Positions 18,151 to 27,160 of a stretch of 64,000 nucleotides of DNA are shown piece after piece. Source of the DNA: Rhodocytophaga aerolata (lineage in GTDB: Bacteria > Bacteroidota > Bacteroidia > Cytophagales > 172606-1); contig NZ_JAUKPO010000002.1 of the NCBI RefSeq assembly GCF_030503435.1, forward strand, positions 496,001 through 560,000, read 5' to 3'. A program made the translations under genes and the position numbers. The number at the start of each line of letters is the position of its first letter. Within the stretch, counting starts at the first letter, position 1. A model generated the notes under the pieces. The model ran no database searches and was not told the DNA's origin. It saw only the letters and a list, made by a program, of their open reading frames with translations.

Positions 18151-18936
18151 TTAAAACTGGAAGCCAATACTTATATTCCCCGATACTTTTGCGGAAGTGG
18201 GCGGATCAGAATAGTATCTTCTACTCATTGTTCTTCGCTGAAAACCCAACCCGAAGTCCATACCCAGCAAAATTGTTTTATCTAGCTGATACCATATACC
18301 ATTGTTCAGTAAAAAGGCATATTGGGTTCCTATGCTGGTAGGTAAAGATGTTCCGGGAGAAGGATAATAATAATCTGTTATGTATCTAAAAAACCCCAGT
18401 TGGAAAGAAGGGCCAATATAATACCGGAATCTATCGGGCTTGCCCACATAAAAATTTAGGTCCAGGCCAGTGCTGAATGTCCGGTTGCGGAGCATCGAAA
18501 AATTGTTATATACATCGCCTTTGATCTCTTTATGGCTAATCCCTATGGATATGGGTAGCCGTATACCTACCTTCTGATTGGCAGAGAGATGTTCGTAAAG
18601 CAAACTTAAATTGGTAAAGGCAAAATCTATGGGCCTGAAGCCTATTATGTTTCTGCCCTTGTTATACACCACTGATGGTTTGGGCACAATGGGAGCAGAG
18701 ACAGGAGGAAACTGCTGAACAGAGCCATCCTGATAAGTGATGGACACTACATCTTCTTTGCTGATAACATATAGTTTTCCATTATTTTCGGCATTCTTCG
18801 TAAAATGAATTTCTGATCCTTTTACTTCCACTACTTTAACGTCCAGCTTTACTCCATCAGTTCGCACAATACTATTTTGAGCAGCAGCAGCAAGTACACT
18901 AAAGCATAAAAATAGAGTAGTAAAGAACCGGTACAT
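18151..18936 (-). CDS. Unknown exported protein, probable outer-membrane beta-barrel
   Basis: A 261-residue protein with a signal peptide (MYRFFTTLFLCFSVLAAAAQ). The first mature part is a small beta domain (DGVKLDVKVVEVKGSEIHFT, then DVVSITYQDGSVQQF). From about residue 95 the alternating hydrophobic/aromatic pattern (FRYYIGPSFQLGFFRYITDY, ILLGMDFGLGFQRR) and the terminal phenylalanine (GNISIGFQF) suggest an outer-membrane barrel. It is the first gene of the run with the large lipoprotein and radical SAM enzyme. Confidence 0.7.
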   Translation of the reverse strand: MYRFFTTLFLCFSVLAAAAQNSIVRTDGVKLDVKVVEVKGSEIHFTKNAENNGKLYVISKEDVVSITYQDGSVQQFPPVSAPIVPKPSVVYNKGRNIIGFRPIDFAFTNLSLLYEHLSANQKVGIRLPISIGISHKEIKGDVYNNFSMLRNRTFSTGLDLNFYVGKPDRFRYYIGPSFQLGFFRYITDYYYPSPGTSLPTSIGTQYAFLLNNGIWYQLDKTILLGMDFGLGFQRRTMSRRYYSDPPTSAKVSGNISIGFQF

Positions 18937-19562
18937 ATATGTGCTTTTGTATGTATTAACTAGCCGATAAACCTTCTGCCATACTCGTAATAGCAGGTGT
19001 GATCTATTGATGCAATCTTTTTAAGGGATAAAGGAATACCCGTGTGTATATTAGTTATTACCTAATTATACCCAAAAGTCCGCTTCATTCGCTTTTACCT
19101 GTTTTAGTAGCAGATGATTATAATTCAAAGTACTTATAACCACTTAATTGTTGCTTCGCGGCTATAAGGCCAACAAACGTTTTAATTGAAAAAAAATTAA
19201 TGGGGCTTTACAGGTAATGCTGAAATTGCAATAAAAGCTATTACTTACTGGTAATACTTATGTGTAGTTGAAAATTCACCCGAAGGACAACGGGTCTGTG
19301 CTGGTTATTAAAGAAATGAATATACTACAATTATTAATTGCTTGGTTGAAGAATCTAATAATTATTTCACCAGTAATCTATTCTATAAATAGCTTTTACA
19401 TTCTTAGGAGACAGCCATTCACTTAAATTAGGCTCATTGGCTTAGCATACTTATAAAGGCCCACTTGTTAGTGAGAGTTCTTCAGGTGTTTTCATCTTTA
19501 TGCTTCCAGGCTTCATTTAAAACCAGATAAGCACAGGAGCAATAGTTCCATACCAGCTTACT
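18937..19562. other. 626-bp intergenic region with no recognised gene
   Basis: An AT-rich spacer between two minus-strand exported-protein genes. I see no open frame with family-like sequence, no tRNA-like element, no exact TAnnTTTG promoter in a useful position and no strong hairpin. It probably holds the promoter of the 18936-15203 unit. Confidence 0.5.
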
Positions 19563-20351
19563 CTACTTGGATATCCTGTATACAAAGCCTAATTTGAACT
19601 CCATCATCCGGATATAGGAACTATACACATCGCCTACATGGTGTTCGTGTACTACCTGATTGACTGGGTTGATGAATCTGGTACTATATGAAAATACATC
19701 TCCGGACGCAGGCACCGGGTGATGATGCGTAGCTGGGGTGGCCGGAATATTTACATTCATATAACTGACTTTACCTCCCTGTGTATACAAAGCAGAAATA
19801 TCCGCAAAGAAACGTTGCTTACTAGCTTTCTTAATTATGCTGCTTAAATCCCAGCGCAGCCCGCCGCCTCCACTTACTGAAAATGCCCCATCTGTTTGTA
19901 AAGCCTTATTTTCTAAAGGTTTGCATCCATCCGGATCATCTGGGTTTTCTATATAGAGCGAAGTGCGGTACAAACTATAGCCTGCTTGCCCGGTCAGGTA
20001 GGGAGTAACTATTGAAGCAGGCAGCAAGTCTAATCTGCCAATTAAAGCAAAGGTGGAAAATGCATTATCTACGCTTACATCTGTTTCGGTAGTAGAGCCA
20101 TCACCGAAACGGTAGGTCTGTCTGGAAGTTTCGCTGCCATAGCCATTGAATCCTATGCCAGCACCAAACGCCAAGCGGCTATTGGGGAGCCGGTACAAAG
20201 CCTGAAACTGCAAACCATGAGCATGTTTAATATAATCTCCCATCTGTTGTTGCGGACGGGAATATACATACCCGGTGGATAGATCATATTGTGCCATAGT
20301 AGCTGTACTAACACAAAGTAGCAACAGCAGGGAAAGTAAAATATTTTTCAT
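19563..20351 (-). CDS. Unknown exported protein, probable outer-membrane beta-barrel
   Basis: A 262-residue protein with a classical signal peptide (MKNILLSLLLLLCVSTATMA, then QYDLSTGYVY). The mature part has repeated amphipathic strands (LQFQALYRLPNSRLAFGAGI, LIGRLDLLPASIVTPYLTGQ, SVSGGGGLRWDLSS) and ends MEFKLGFVYRISK, as expected for a small outer-membrane barrel. The loop region near residue 210 is histidine-rich (ATHHHPVPAS, then VVHEHHVGDVYSS), which could bind metal. No function is assigned. It is divergent from the amidohydrolase gene. Confidence 0.7.
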   Translation of the reverse strand: MKNILLSLLLLLCVSTATMAQYDLSTGYVYSRPQQQMGDYIKHAHGLQFQALYRLPNSRLAFGAGIGFNGYGSETSRQTYRFGDGSTTETDVSVDNAFSTFALIGRLDLLPASIVTPYLTGQAGYSLYRTSLYIENPDDPDGCKPLENKALQTDGAFSVSGGGGLRWDLSSIIKKASKQRFFADISALYTQGGKVSYMNVNIPATPATHHHPVPASGDVFSYSTRFINPVNQVVHEHHVGDVYSSYIRMMEFKLGFVYRISK

Positions 20352-20518
20352 AACCGGTTTTATTTGAGTGGATTGTATAGTAATTACTTAATTTTTTTGC
20401 AAGAAATCAACAAAATAATCCAATAAATTATATTACTTAGTAGATAGGGTTCGTTTGCAGGTACACCACCCATCATGCGTTAAACTTGACCATACTCCAC
20501 ACTAATACTGATAAACCT

Positions 20519-21883
20519 ATGAAGTCCTTCCTACTGTTTTTATGCATCCTTACCACTCATCTCTCGCATGCCCAGAAACTGATTAATGCGGCTCAGAAAG
20601 AAGTGGTTTTTAATCATGTACATGTTATTCCTATGGACCGGGAACGGGTACTGGAAAACCAGGCGGTGGTAGTGAAAGGTGGCAAAATTGTATCGGTGAC
20701 AGATGCCAGCAAAGCCAAATATGCCAGTAATGCTATTGTCATTGAAGCCAGAGGCAAATACCTGATTCCTGGCTTAGCGGAGATGCATGCGCATGTGCCG
20801 CCTATAGACGACATAGAGCCCATGAAAGAAGTGCTTATGTTGTTTGCCGCCAATGGCATTACCACTATCCGGGGTATGCTGGGCCATCCACGCCACCTGG
20901 AACTAAGAAGCAAAGTACAAAGTGGTGAGATTCTTGGTCCCCGGTTCTATACTACCGGCCCTTCCTTTAGTGGGCAGAGTGCAAAAACTCCTGAACAAAC
21001 TTCACAGATGGTACGCCAGCAAAAACAAGCCGGCTATGATTACCTGAAAATACATCCCGGCCTTACCAGAGAAACTTTTGCTGCTATGGAAAAAACAGCG
21101 AAAGAAGTAGGTATTCCTTTTGTAGGCCATGTACCGTTTGAGGTAGGCATCTGGCGGGCCATAGAGGCAGGGTATTCTTCTATAGATCACCTGGATGGAT
21201 TTATTGAAGGTATGGTACCTGGTATGGAAAACATGACTGAGCAGCAAGTAGGTTTATTCGGTATGTTTGTAGCCGACAAGGCAGATATTAGTCAACTCCC
21301 TAAACTAATGAAAGGATTGAAGGATAAAAACATATGGGTAGTTCCTACGCAAGCCTTAGCAGAGCGGTGGTTTGCCCCGGTAGATCCACAGCAACTCCAA
21401 AATGCCCCTGAAATGAAATATATGCCAGTAGAAACCAGTAATAACTGGGTAAATAGCAAGAAAAACCTCCAATCTAACCCGCAGTATGATAAGGTAAAAA
21501 TGGAGAAGTATATTCAACTCCGCAGGCAGCTAATTCTGGAATGCCAGAAAAATGGCGTGGGTTTGCTGCTAGGCTGTGATGCTCCACAAATATTCAATGT
21601 TCCTGGCTTCTCTACACATCATGAGTTAGCGTATATGGTAGCCGCCGGGCTTTCTCCTTATGAAGCACTGCGTACTGGTACAGTAAATGTGGCAAAATAT
21701 CTAAACAAGGCCGAGCAGACCGGGGTAATCAAAGCAGGAGCCGTATCGGATCTGGTGTTGCTGAATGGAAATCCTTTGGCGGATATCAACCAATCGGCGA
21801 GTATTGAAGGTGTGATGATAGGGGCTCAATATATGGATAAAGCTTACCGGGAAGCCGCCTTACAAAAGTTAGTTAAGCAATAA
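20519..21883 (+). CDS. Exported amidohydrolase family protein
   Basis: About 454 residues from the ATG at 20519, chosen because it starts directly at a signal peptide (MKSFLLFLCILTTHLSHAQ); a TTG 33 bases upstream is less likely. The composite amidohydrolase domain carries the metal motif HAH in GLAEMHAHVPP, later ligands in GHVPFEVG and SIDHLDGF, and the catalytic Asp in LLLGCDAPQ. The end, GVIKAGAVSDLVLLNGNPLA, is the standard beta-sandwich closure of imidazolonepropionase-like enzymes. It hydrolyses a cyclic or peptide-type amide in the periplasm; the substrate is unknown. The small membrane protein and ABC ATPase follow 11 bp downstream. Confidence 0.88.
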   Translation: MKSFLLFLCILTTHLSHAQKLINAAQKEVVFNHVHVIPMDRERVLENQAVVVKGGKIVSVTDASKAKYASNAIVIEARGKYLIPGLAEMHAHVPPIDDIEPMKEVLMLFAANGITTIRGMLGHPRHLELRSKVQSGEILGPRFYTTGPSFSGQSAKTPEQTSQMVRQQKQAGYDYLKIHPGLTRETFAAMEKTAKEVGIPFVGHVPFEVGIWRAIEAGYSSIDHLDGFIEGMVPGMENMTEQQVGLFGMFVADKADISQLPKLMKGLKDKNIWVVPTQALAERWFAPVDPQQLQNAPEMKYMPVETSNNWVNSKKNLQSNPQYDKVKMEKYIQLRRQLILECQKNGVGLLLGCDAPQIFNVPGFSTHHELAYMVAAGLSPYEALRTGTVNVAKYLNKAEQTGVIKAGAVSDLVLLNGNPLADINQSASIEGVMIGAQYMDKAYREAALQKLVKQ

Positions 21884-21894
21884 ACAGCTATAAA

Positions 21895-22176
21895 ATGAGC
21901 CATGCTTTCTGGAAATATTATATGGACGTAACCAGGTATAATATAGCCATTTCAGTTATCCTTGCTCTCATTACTTTAAACCCGTTGAATGGCATTGTTT
22001 GCCTGGCAACCGGTGGAATGGTGATTGGCTTATATTGTTACAAACAGTTCCAACAGTCGCAGTATTATTTTTATTACAACATAGGCATCACTAAAAGGAA
22101 ATTAATCACTTTCACATGGCTAATTAATATAGCCCTTTCACTGGTAGCTGCTTTAGTTTTTCTGACCCTCGCCTGA
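21895..22176 (+). CDS. Small three-helix membrane protein next to an ABC ATPase
   Basis: A 93-residue protein with three predicted membrane helices at about 14-32, 34-53 and 69-92, separated by a short aromatic cytoplasmic stretch (QQSQYYFYYNIGITKRKL). I do not recognise the family. Its stop codon is immediately followed by the ATG of an ABC ATPase, so the two are almost certainly made together. The layout suggests a minimal membrane partner or half-permease subunit, much smaller than normal ABC-2 permeases. Confidence 0.72.
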   Translation: MSHAFWKYYMDVTRYNIAISVILALITLNPLNGIVCLATGGMVIGLYCYKQFQQSQYYFYYNIGITKRKLITFTWLINIALSLVAALVFLTLA

Positions 22177-22839
22177 ATGCATAGCCTGTCGGTTCATCAT
22201 GTAACAAAAAATTTTAGAAACAGACCTGTGCTAACTCATGTCAAGTTTAGCTGCCAGACCGGGGAAATGGTTGGCATATTTGGCAGAAACGGAAGCGGAA
22301 AATCCACTTTATTGAAAATTTTGTTTGGTACCTTACCAGCCGATTCTATTGAAGTATGGTTAGATGCAACTATAATAGAGCCAACCCAGGTTATTCCTAA
22401 CCAATATATAGCCTATTTACCTCAGGAAGGGTTTCTGCCAAAAGATATGAAGGTAAGAGACGTTATTCCGCTGTATTTTCGGGATGGAGAAAAGCAGAAC
22501 CAATTATTCTATGCACCTAAGATTGCCAGCGTAGCTAACAAAAGAGTAAGCACTCTTTCCCATGGTGAATTAAGGTACGTTGAGATATTGCTGATTGCTC
22601 ACCTGGAACACCCTTTTCTGCTGCTGGATGAGCCTTTTTCCATGATTGAACCTTTATACAAGGATAGTATCAAAGAATTGCTTAGCAGCCTGAAAGCGAA
22701 AAAAGGAATTATTCTTACGGACCATTATTATAGGGATGTGCTGCAAATAACAGATAAGAACCTACTAATGATCAATGGCACATTGCATGAAATAAAAGGT
22801 AAAGAAGATCTAGCTGCACATGGCTATATTTCTTCATAA
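22177..22839 (+). CDS. ABC transporter ATP-binding protein with atypical signature
   Basis: A 220-residue ABC ATPase. Walker A is GIFGRNGSGKSTLL near residue 35, Q-loop YLPQEGFLP, signature LSHGELRYVEI (LSHGE replaces LSGGQ), and Walker B FLLLDEPFSMIEP. The H-loop region reads ILTDHYYRDV. The usual order and short length fit an ABC-2-type exporter subunit. It starts at the base after the stop of the 93-residue membrane protein, and no other permease is in the window. The substrate is unknown. Confidence 0.88.
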   Translation: MHSLSVHHVTKNFRNRPVLTHVKFSCQTGEMVGIFGRNGSGKSTLLKILFGTLPADSIEVWLDATIIEPTQVIPNQYIAYLPQEGFLPKDMKVRDVIPLYFRDGEKQNQLFYAPKIASVANKRVSTLSHGELRYVEILLIAHLEHPFLLLDEPFSMIEPLYKDSIKELLSSLKAKKGIILTDHYYRDVLQITDKNLLMINGTLHEIKGKEDLAAHGYISS

Positions 22840-22858
22840 AAAGATTTTACTGTTTCTG

Positions 22859-23551
22859 CTACAGCTCAAAATTATACCCTTTAGACTTTAAAGCTTCATA
22901 TTTCTGTTTGTCGAACTGGTAGAGCTGGGCCGCCCGGTGCGCTACACCTGCCTGCCGTTCATTCAATGGAATCAGCAGATCCATTTTAAGTATTTTTTTT
23001 CGGAAGTTACGTTTATCCAGAGGGGTTTCCAGTACGGTTTCATACAAGTGCTGGAGTTGAGAAAGCGTAAATTTTTTCGGAAGCAATTCAAATCCGATAG
23101 GCTGGTAACGTACCTTACCTTTTAGTCTTTCCAGGGCTGTTTGCAGAATTTTTGCATGATCGAAAGCCAGGGGCGGTACTTCCGAAATATTGAACCACTG
23201 GGCATTATCGGCATCCGAACCTGCCTGTAGCAGATAATCTGATAATTTAATTAAAGCATAATAGGCTACTGAAACAGTACGTCCCCTGGGATCGCGGCCT
23301 ACGTCGCCAAACGTATATAACTGCTCCATAAACACATTTTTCAATCCGGTTTCCTCTTCCAGCTCACGTTTGGCAGCAAACTCAATAGTAGGATCTTCCA
23401 TATCCAGAAAACCACCTGGAAATGCCCACAACCCTTTGAATGGATCAGAAGCCCGTTGAATGAGCAGTACTTTTAGTTCTCCATCGTCGAACCCAAATAA
23501 GATACAATCTACTGTTACAGACGGCCGCGGATATTCGTAGGTATAGGACAT
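22859..23551 (-). CDS. NrtR-like Nudix domain transcriptional regulator
   Basis: A 230-residue protein with an N-terminal Nudix fold ([20 protein letters not shown], then [19 protein letters not shown] with ELEEETGL) and a C-terminal winged helix ([32 protein letters not shown]). This is the NrtR/AraR architecture, whose Nudix part is usually a ligand sensor rather than a hydrolase. The Nudix box has one extra residue between its first half and REL, which argues against strong hydrolase activity. Known members control NAD, xylose or arabinose genes. The target here is not evident. Confidence 0.85.
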   Translation of the reverse strand: MSYTYEYPRPSVTVDCILFGFDDGELKVLLIQRASDPFKGLWAFPGGFLDMEDPTIEFAAKRELEEETGLKNVFMEQLYTFGDVGRDPRGRTVSVAYYALIKLSDYLLQAGSDADNAQWFNISEVPPLAFDHAKILQTALERLKGKVRYQPIGFELLPKKFTLSQLQHLYETVLETPLDKRNFRKKILKMDLLIPLNERQAGVAHRAAQLYQFDKQKYEALKSKGYNFEL

Positions 23552-23654
23552 GAGGTTAGTTAATTTGCAGGAATGGTTTCTATGCGTTTACTGATATGTA
23601 AAGTAAAAAGATTTTCCTACATTAAAATATACAGCATTCGCCTTTCTGAAGAAG

Positions 23655-23688
23655 CAATAAAAAAACTGGCTTATTTACTTGCCAGTTT
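23655..23688 (-). terminator. Terminator after the fused E1 gene
   Basis: On the minus strand, AAACTGGC and GCCAGTTT (plus-strand 23663-23670 and 23681-23688) form an 8-bp stem with a 10-nt loop followed by a T-run. It lies 24 bp after the stop of the dehydrogenase E1 gene. Confidence 0.8.
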
Positions 23689-23711
23689 CTTGATGTTGCC
23701 TAGGATTTGTG

Positions 23712-26117
23712 TTAATAAATAGACGGAAATTTATCCGGGTCGGCTTCGTGCATCATTTCATACACTGTGTCAAACACATCTTCGACATTAGGCTTAGAGA
23801 AGTAATCGCCATCGGAAGCATAAGCCGGGCGGTGTTCTTTGGCAGGAAGCGTGCGGGGCTTTGAATCCAGCCATAGGTAGGCATTCTGCTCTTCTACTAC
23901 CTGCTGCATCATGAAGGCAGTAGCTCCGCCCGGTACATCTTCATCCGTAAACAATACCCGGTTGGTACGCTTTACTGAATCGGCAATAACATGGTGTATA
24001 TCAAAAGGCAGCAGTGTTTGCACATCAATCACCTCACAGGAAATTCCGATTTCGGCTAGTTGCTGAGCAGCATCCACTACAATGCGGCACATGGAGCCAT
24101 ACGTAACAACAGTTATGTCTGAGCCTTCGCGCAATATTTCCGGAACACCCACAGGCACACAAAATTCAGCAATGTTGGCAGGTAGTTTTTCCTTTAACCG
24201 GTAACCGTTCAGGGTTTCAATAATTAATGCAGGCTCATCCGACTGAAGCATGGTATTGTAAAACCCTGCCGCCTGGGTCATGTTACGAGGCACTAATACT
24301 AGTACTCCCCGCAAACTATTCAGAATCATGCCCAGGGGTGAACCGGCATGCCATACACCCTCCAGGCGGTGCCCTCTTGTACGGATAATAACTGGTGCTT
24401 TTTGCCCGCCTTTGGTGCGGTATTGCAGATTGGCCAGATCGTCAGAGAGAATTTGAATGGCATAGAGCAGGTAATCCAGGTACTGAATTTCGGCAATAGG
24501 CCGTAAGCCCCGCATGGCCAAACCAATTCCCTGGCCGGCAATAGTGCATTCCCGTATGCCAGTATCTGTTACGCGTAGTTCACCATATTTATCCTGCAAA
24601 CCGGCAAAAGCCTGGTTTACATCGCCTATTTTACCTACGTCTTCCCCAAAGGCTACTACTCTCGGGTCTCTGGCTAACATCGCATCAAAGCAGGTGCGAA
24701 GCACTTCCCGGCCATCCATTACTGGACTGGATTCAGTATAAACTGGTTTTACACCTTCTACATGCACCGCGGCTTCTGCCGACTGGCTGTATAAGTGAGA
24801 GCTGAACCTGTCAACATTTTCGGTTTTAACCCGATTTACCCAGGCTAGCAAGTTTTCTTTAGCCGGGATATCTTCTGAACGAAGATGCCGCAATGTTTTC
24901 TTAACTGCGCTTATGGCATCCGCCCGTATAGGATTAATCGTACGGACCAGCGTTTCGCGAATAAGTTTTATTTTTTCTCCAGCTTTGCTTTCTTTTACCG
25001 TTTGCTCCAGCAGTTTTAAGGCTTCTTCATAATCTGGCTGCATGGAATCCATAAACTCTTTCCAGGCGGTATTTTTAGCGATTCTGGCTGTTTCTTTTGC
25101 TTTTGCTTCTATTTCATTTAATTCGTCGGCTGTAGCAAACTCATTACTGATCAGCCATTCACGCATCTTTTTAATACAATCGTGCTCTGCTTCCCAGGCC
25201 AGGCGTTCTTTAGACTTGTAGCGTTCATGCGAACCAGAGGTTGAATGGCCCTGGGGTTGGGTCATTTCCACTACATGCACCAGTGCTGGCACATGCTCTT
25301 TGCGGCAAACCTGCTCGGCCTGTGAAAATACTTCACACAAAGCTGGAAAATCCCATCCTTTTACCCGGTAAATTTCATAGCCTTGTTCGTCTTCTGTCCG
25401 CTGGAAGCCAGAGAGTATTTTGGAAATATCACCTTTGGTTGTCTGGTAAGCAGCCGGTACCGAAATGCCATACTCATCATCCCATACAGCTACCAGCATA
25501 GGTACTTGAAGTACGCCGCCAGCATTGATGGTTTCAAAAAACAATCCTTCGGAAGTAGAGGCATTGCCAATGGTCCCAAATGCCACTTCGTTACCTTGCC
25601 TGGAAAATGTAGTCAGGTGTTGTAAGCCAGGGTTGTTCCTATATAATTTAGATGCATAGGCCAGGCCCAAAAGCCGGGGCATTTGTGCAGCTGTAGGAGA
25701 AATATCAGCAGAAGAATTTTTTATCTGCATAAGGTCTTTCCAGTTCCCATTATTGTCCAGACTACGCGTAGAAAAATGCCCATTCATCAACCGGCCTGCT
25801 GTAGCCGGATCTGCTTCTATATCTGTATGTGCGTATAACTGGGCAAAGTATTGCTGCAAGGTAAGTTCGCCAATAGCGAGCATAAAGGTTTGGTCGCGGT
25901 AGTAGCCAGACCGGAAATCTCCCTTTCTGAACACTTTTGCCATGGCTAGCTGCGCTACTTCTTTTCCGTCTCCAAATATGCCAAACTTTGCTTTCCCCAT
26001 GAACACCTCTTTGCGCCCCATCAAACTTGCCTGCCTGCTTTCACAGGCGATGCGGTAGTCCCGGAGAACCTCCTCTTTAGTAAAGCTGAGTTGAGTTTGT
26101 ATATCGTGTGTTATCAC
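23712..26117 (-). CDS. Fused alpha/beta 2-oxoacid dehydrogenase E1 (branched-chain type)
   Basis: An 801-residue fusion. Residues about 1-400 are the thiamine-diphosphate alpha part (MGRKEVFMGKAKFGIFGDGK, FGTIGNASTSEGLFFETINA, MTQPQGHSTSGSHERYKSKE). Residues about 460-801 are the beta part (RVVAFGEDVGKIGDVNQAFA, RGLRPIAEIQYLDYLLYAIQ, DVPGGATAFMMQQVVEEQNA). It decarboxylates branched-chain 2-oxoacids as the E1 of a lipoamide complex. No E2 acyltransferase is in the window, but dihydrolipoyl dehydrogenase is encoded 2.8 kb away. Alpha-beta fusion of this enzyme is common in Bacteroidota. The best alternative is a pyruvate or acetoin dehydrogenase E1. Confidence 0.9.
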   Translation of the reverse strand: MITHDIQTQLSFTKEEVLRDYRIACESRQASLMGRKEVFMGKAKFGIFGDGKEVAQLAMAKVFRKGDFRSGYYRDQTFMLAIGELTLQQYFAQLYAHTDIEADPATAGRLMNGHFSTRSLDNNGNWKDLMQIKNSSADISPTAAQMPRLLGLAYASKLYRNNPGLQHLTTFSRQGNEVAFGTIGNASTSEGLFFETINAGGVLQVPMLVAVWDDEYGISVPAAYQTTKGDISKILSGFQRTEDEQGYEIYRVKGWDFPALCEVFSQAEQVCRKEHVPALVHVVEMTQPQGHSTSGSHERYKSKERLAWEAEHDCIKKMREWLISNEFATADELNEIEAKAKETARIAKNTAWKEFMDSMQPDYEEALKLLEQTVKESKAGEKIKLIRETLVRTINPIRADAISAVKKTLRHLRSEDIPAKENLLAWVNRVKTENVDRFSSHLYSQSAEAAVHVEGVKPVYTESSPVMDGREVLRTCFDAMLARDPRVVAFGEDVGKIGDVNQAFAGLQDKYGELRVTDTGIRECTIAGQGIGLAMRGLRPIAEIQYLDYLLYAIQILSDDLANLQYRTKGGQKAPVIIRTRGHRLEGVWHAGSPLGMILNSLRGVLVLVPRNMTQAAGFYNTMLQSDEPALIIETLNGYRLKEKLPANIAEFCVPVGVPEILREGSDITVVTYGSMCRIVVDAAQQLAEIGISCEVIDVQTLLPFDIHHVIADSVKRTNRVLFTDEDVPGGATAFMMQQVVEEQNAYLWLDSKPRTLPAKEHRPAYASDGDYFSKPNVEDVFDTVYEMMHEADPDKFPSIY

Positions 26118-26279
26118 TATAATTTATCTTAGGTTAAATATGATATTTTACGGAAAACCTAAAGGGATTGTAACAAAAATATATAAAAAGTTGTAGCTTT
26201 CAAACCTATTTATTACATACTAGCACACCTCATACTTTTTCAGCACAAAACGATTCTGGCATAATCCTTCTTATTTCCA

Positions 26280-26287
26280 TATATTTG
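26280..26287 (+). promoter_or_regulatory. Bacteroidota -7 promoter motif for the DUF1573 gene
   Basis: TATATTTG matches the Bacteroidota -7 consensus TAnnTTTG exactly and lies 44 bp upstream of the chosen start at 26332. No clear TTTG -33 box is present. Confidence 0.5.
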
Positions 26288-26331
26288 TGTATACCCCGTT
26301 GAGAACAAACTATTTTCTATTTTATATTCTT

Positions 26332-27108
26332 ATGAAACTGAAATTTTCATTTTTTTCCGTACTTATGGCTTTACTAGCGCAGGTCAGTTTAGCCCAAGGC
26401 ATTATTACGTTCACTAAAGACACCCATGAGTTTGGCAATGTAGAAGAAGGCAAGCTGGCCACTTACGAATTTGAATTTACGAACACAGGCAAATCGCCGG
26501 TTGTTATCTCTAATGTAAGTGCTTCATGCGGTTGTACTACCCCTTTCTGGACTAAAGACCCAGTATTACCAGGTAAAAAAGGTAAGATAACGGCTTCGTA
26601 TAATAGTGCCGGCCGTCCAGGGGCATTTCACAAAACGATTACTGTTACCAGCAATGCTGAACCTGCTACCAAAATGCTCACTATTAAAGGCGCCGTAGTA
26701 CCCAAAACAGACAAAGCCGTAACACCAGAGGAAATAGCTACTTCGCCTACCTTGCAATTAGATAAAACGCTGCACAATTTTGGTAAACTGGAAAAAGGAC
26801 AGCTAGTGAGCCAGCTATTTACAGTAACCAATATAGGTAAAAGCGAATTACAGATTCAACAGATTCAGAGTGCCTGCGGCTGTGTGAGCTACTCAGTAAC
26901 TAAATCTACTTTGGTGCCAGGTGAAAAAACCACCTTGGAGCTTAAATATAGTCCCAGAGCTTTACAGCAGCAGAATGAAGTAGTTACACTATACTCTAAT
27001 GATCTAAAAAATCCTGGCACTAAAATTACGTTACAAGCGAACGTGGTGGAAAGCCTTTCTTCACAGAATATGCTGAAAGAGCAAAAATCAGTGGTACCCT
27101 TCAAATAA
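26332..27108 (+). CDS. Exported DUF1573 protein with two repeats
   Basis: 258 residues from the ATG at 26332, which begins a clean signal peptide (MKLKFSFFSVLMALLAQVSL, then AQG). Two DUF1573 beta-sandwich repeats follow. The first is at about 25-115 (DTHEFGNVEEGKLATYEFEF, with CGCTTPFW); the second at about 135-230 (LHNFGKLEKGQLVSQLFTVT, with ACGCVSYS). Paired Cys-Gly-Cys motifs are typical. The family is abundant in Bacteroidota and is of unknown role, probably periplasmic or surface scaffolding. A hairpin terminator follows. Confidence 0.87.
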   Translation: MKLKFSFFSVLMALLAQVSLAQGIITFTKDTHEFGNVEEGKLATYEFEFTNTGKSPVVISNVSASCGCTTPFWTKDPVLPGKKGKITASYNSAGRPGAFHKTITVTSNAEPATKMLTIKGAVVPKTDKAVTPEEIATSPTLQLDKTLHNFGKLEKGQLVSQLFTVTNIGKSELQIQQIQSACGCVSYSVTKSTLVPGEKTTLELKYSPRALQQQNEVVTLYSNDLKNPGTKITLQANVVESLSSQNMLKEQKSVVPFK

Positions 27109-27134
27109 ATATATTACTACTCTACTCTATAAAC

Positions 27135-27160
27135 TAAGGGAAGTCTAACGGCTTCCCTTA
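27135..27160. terminator. Bidirectional terminator between convergent genes
   Basis: A 9-bp inverted repeat (TAAGGGAAG at 27135-27143, CTTCCCTTA at 27152-27160) with an 8-nt loop. It separates the convergent DUF1573 and nucleotidase genes; the nucleotidase stop codon (27158-27160) is itself part of the stem. Confidence 0.65.

Noticed and set aside
18937-19562. A possible small gene in this gap
   Set aside because: No frame has a convincing start, length or composition.
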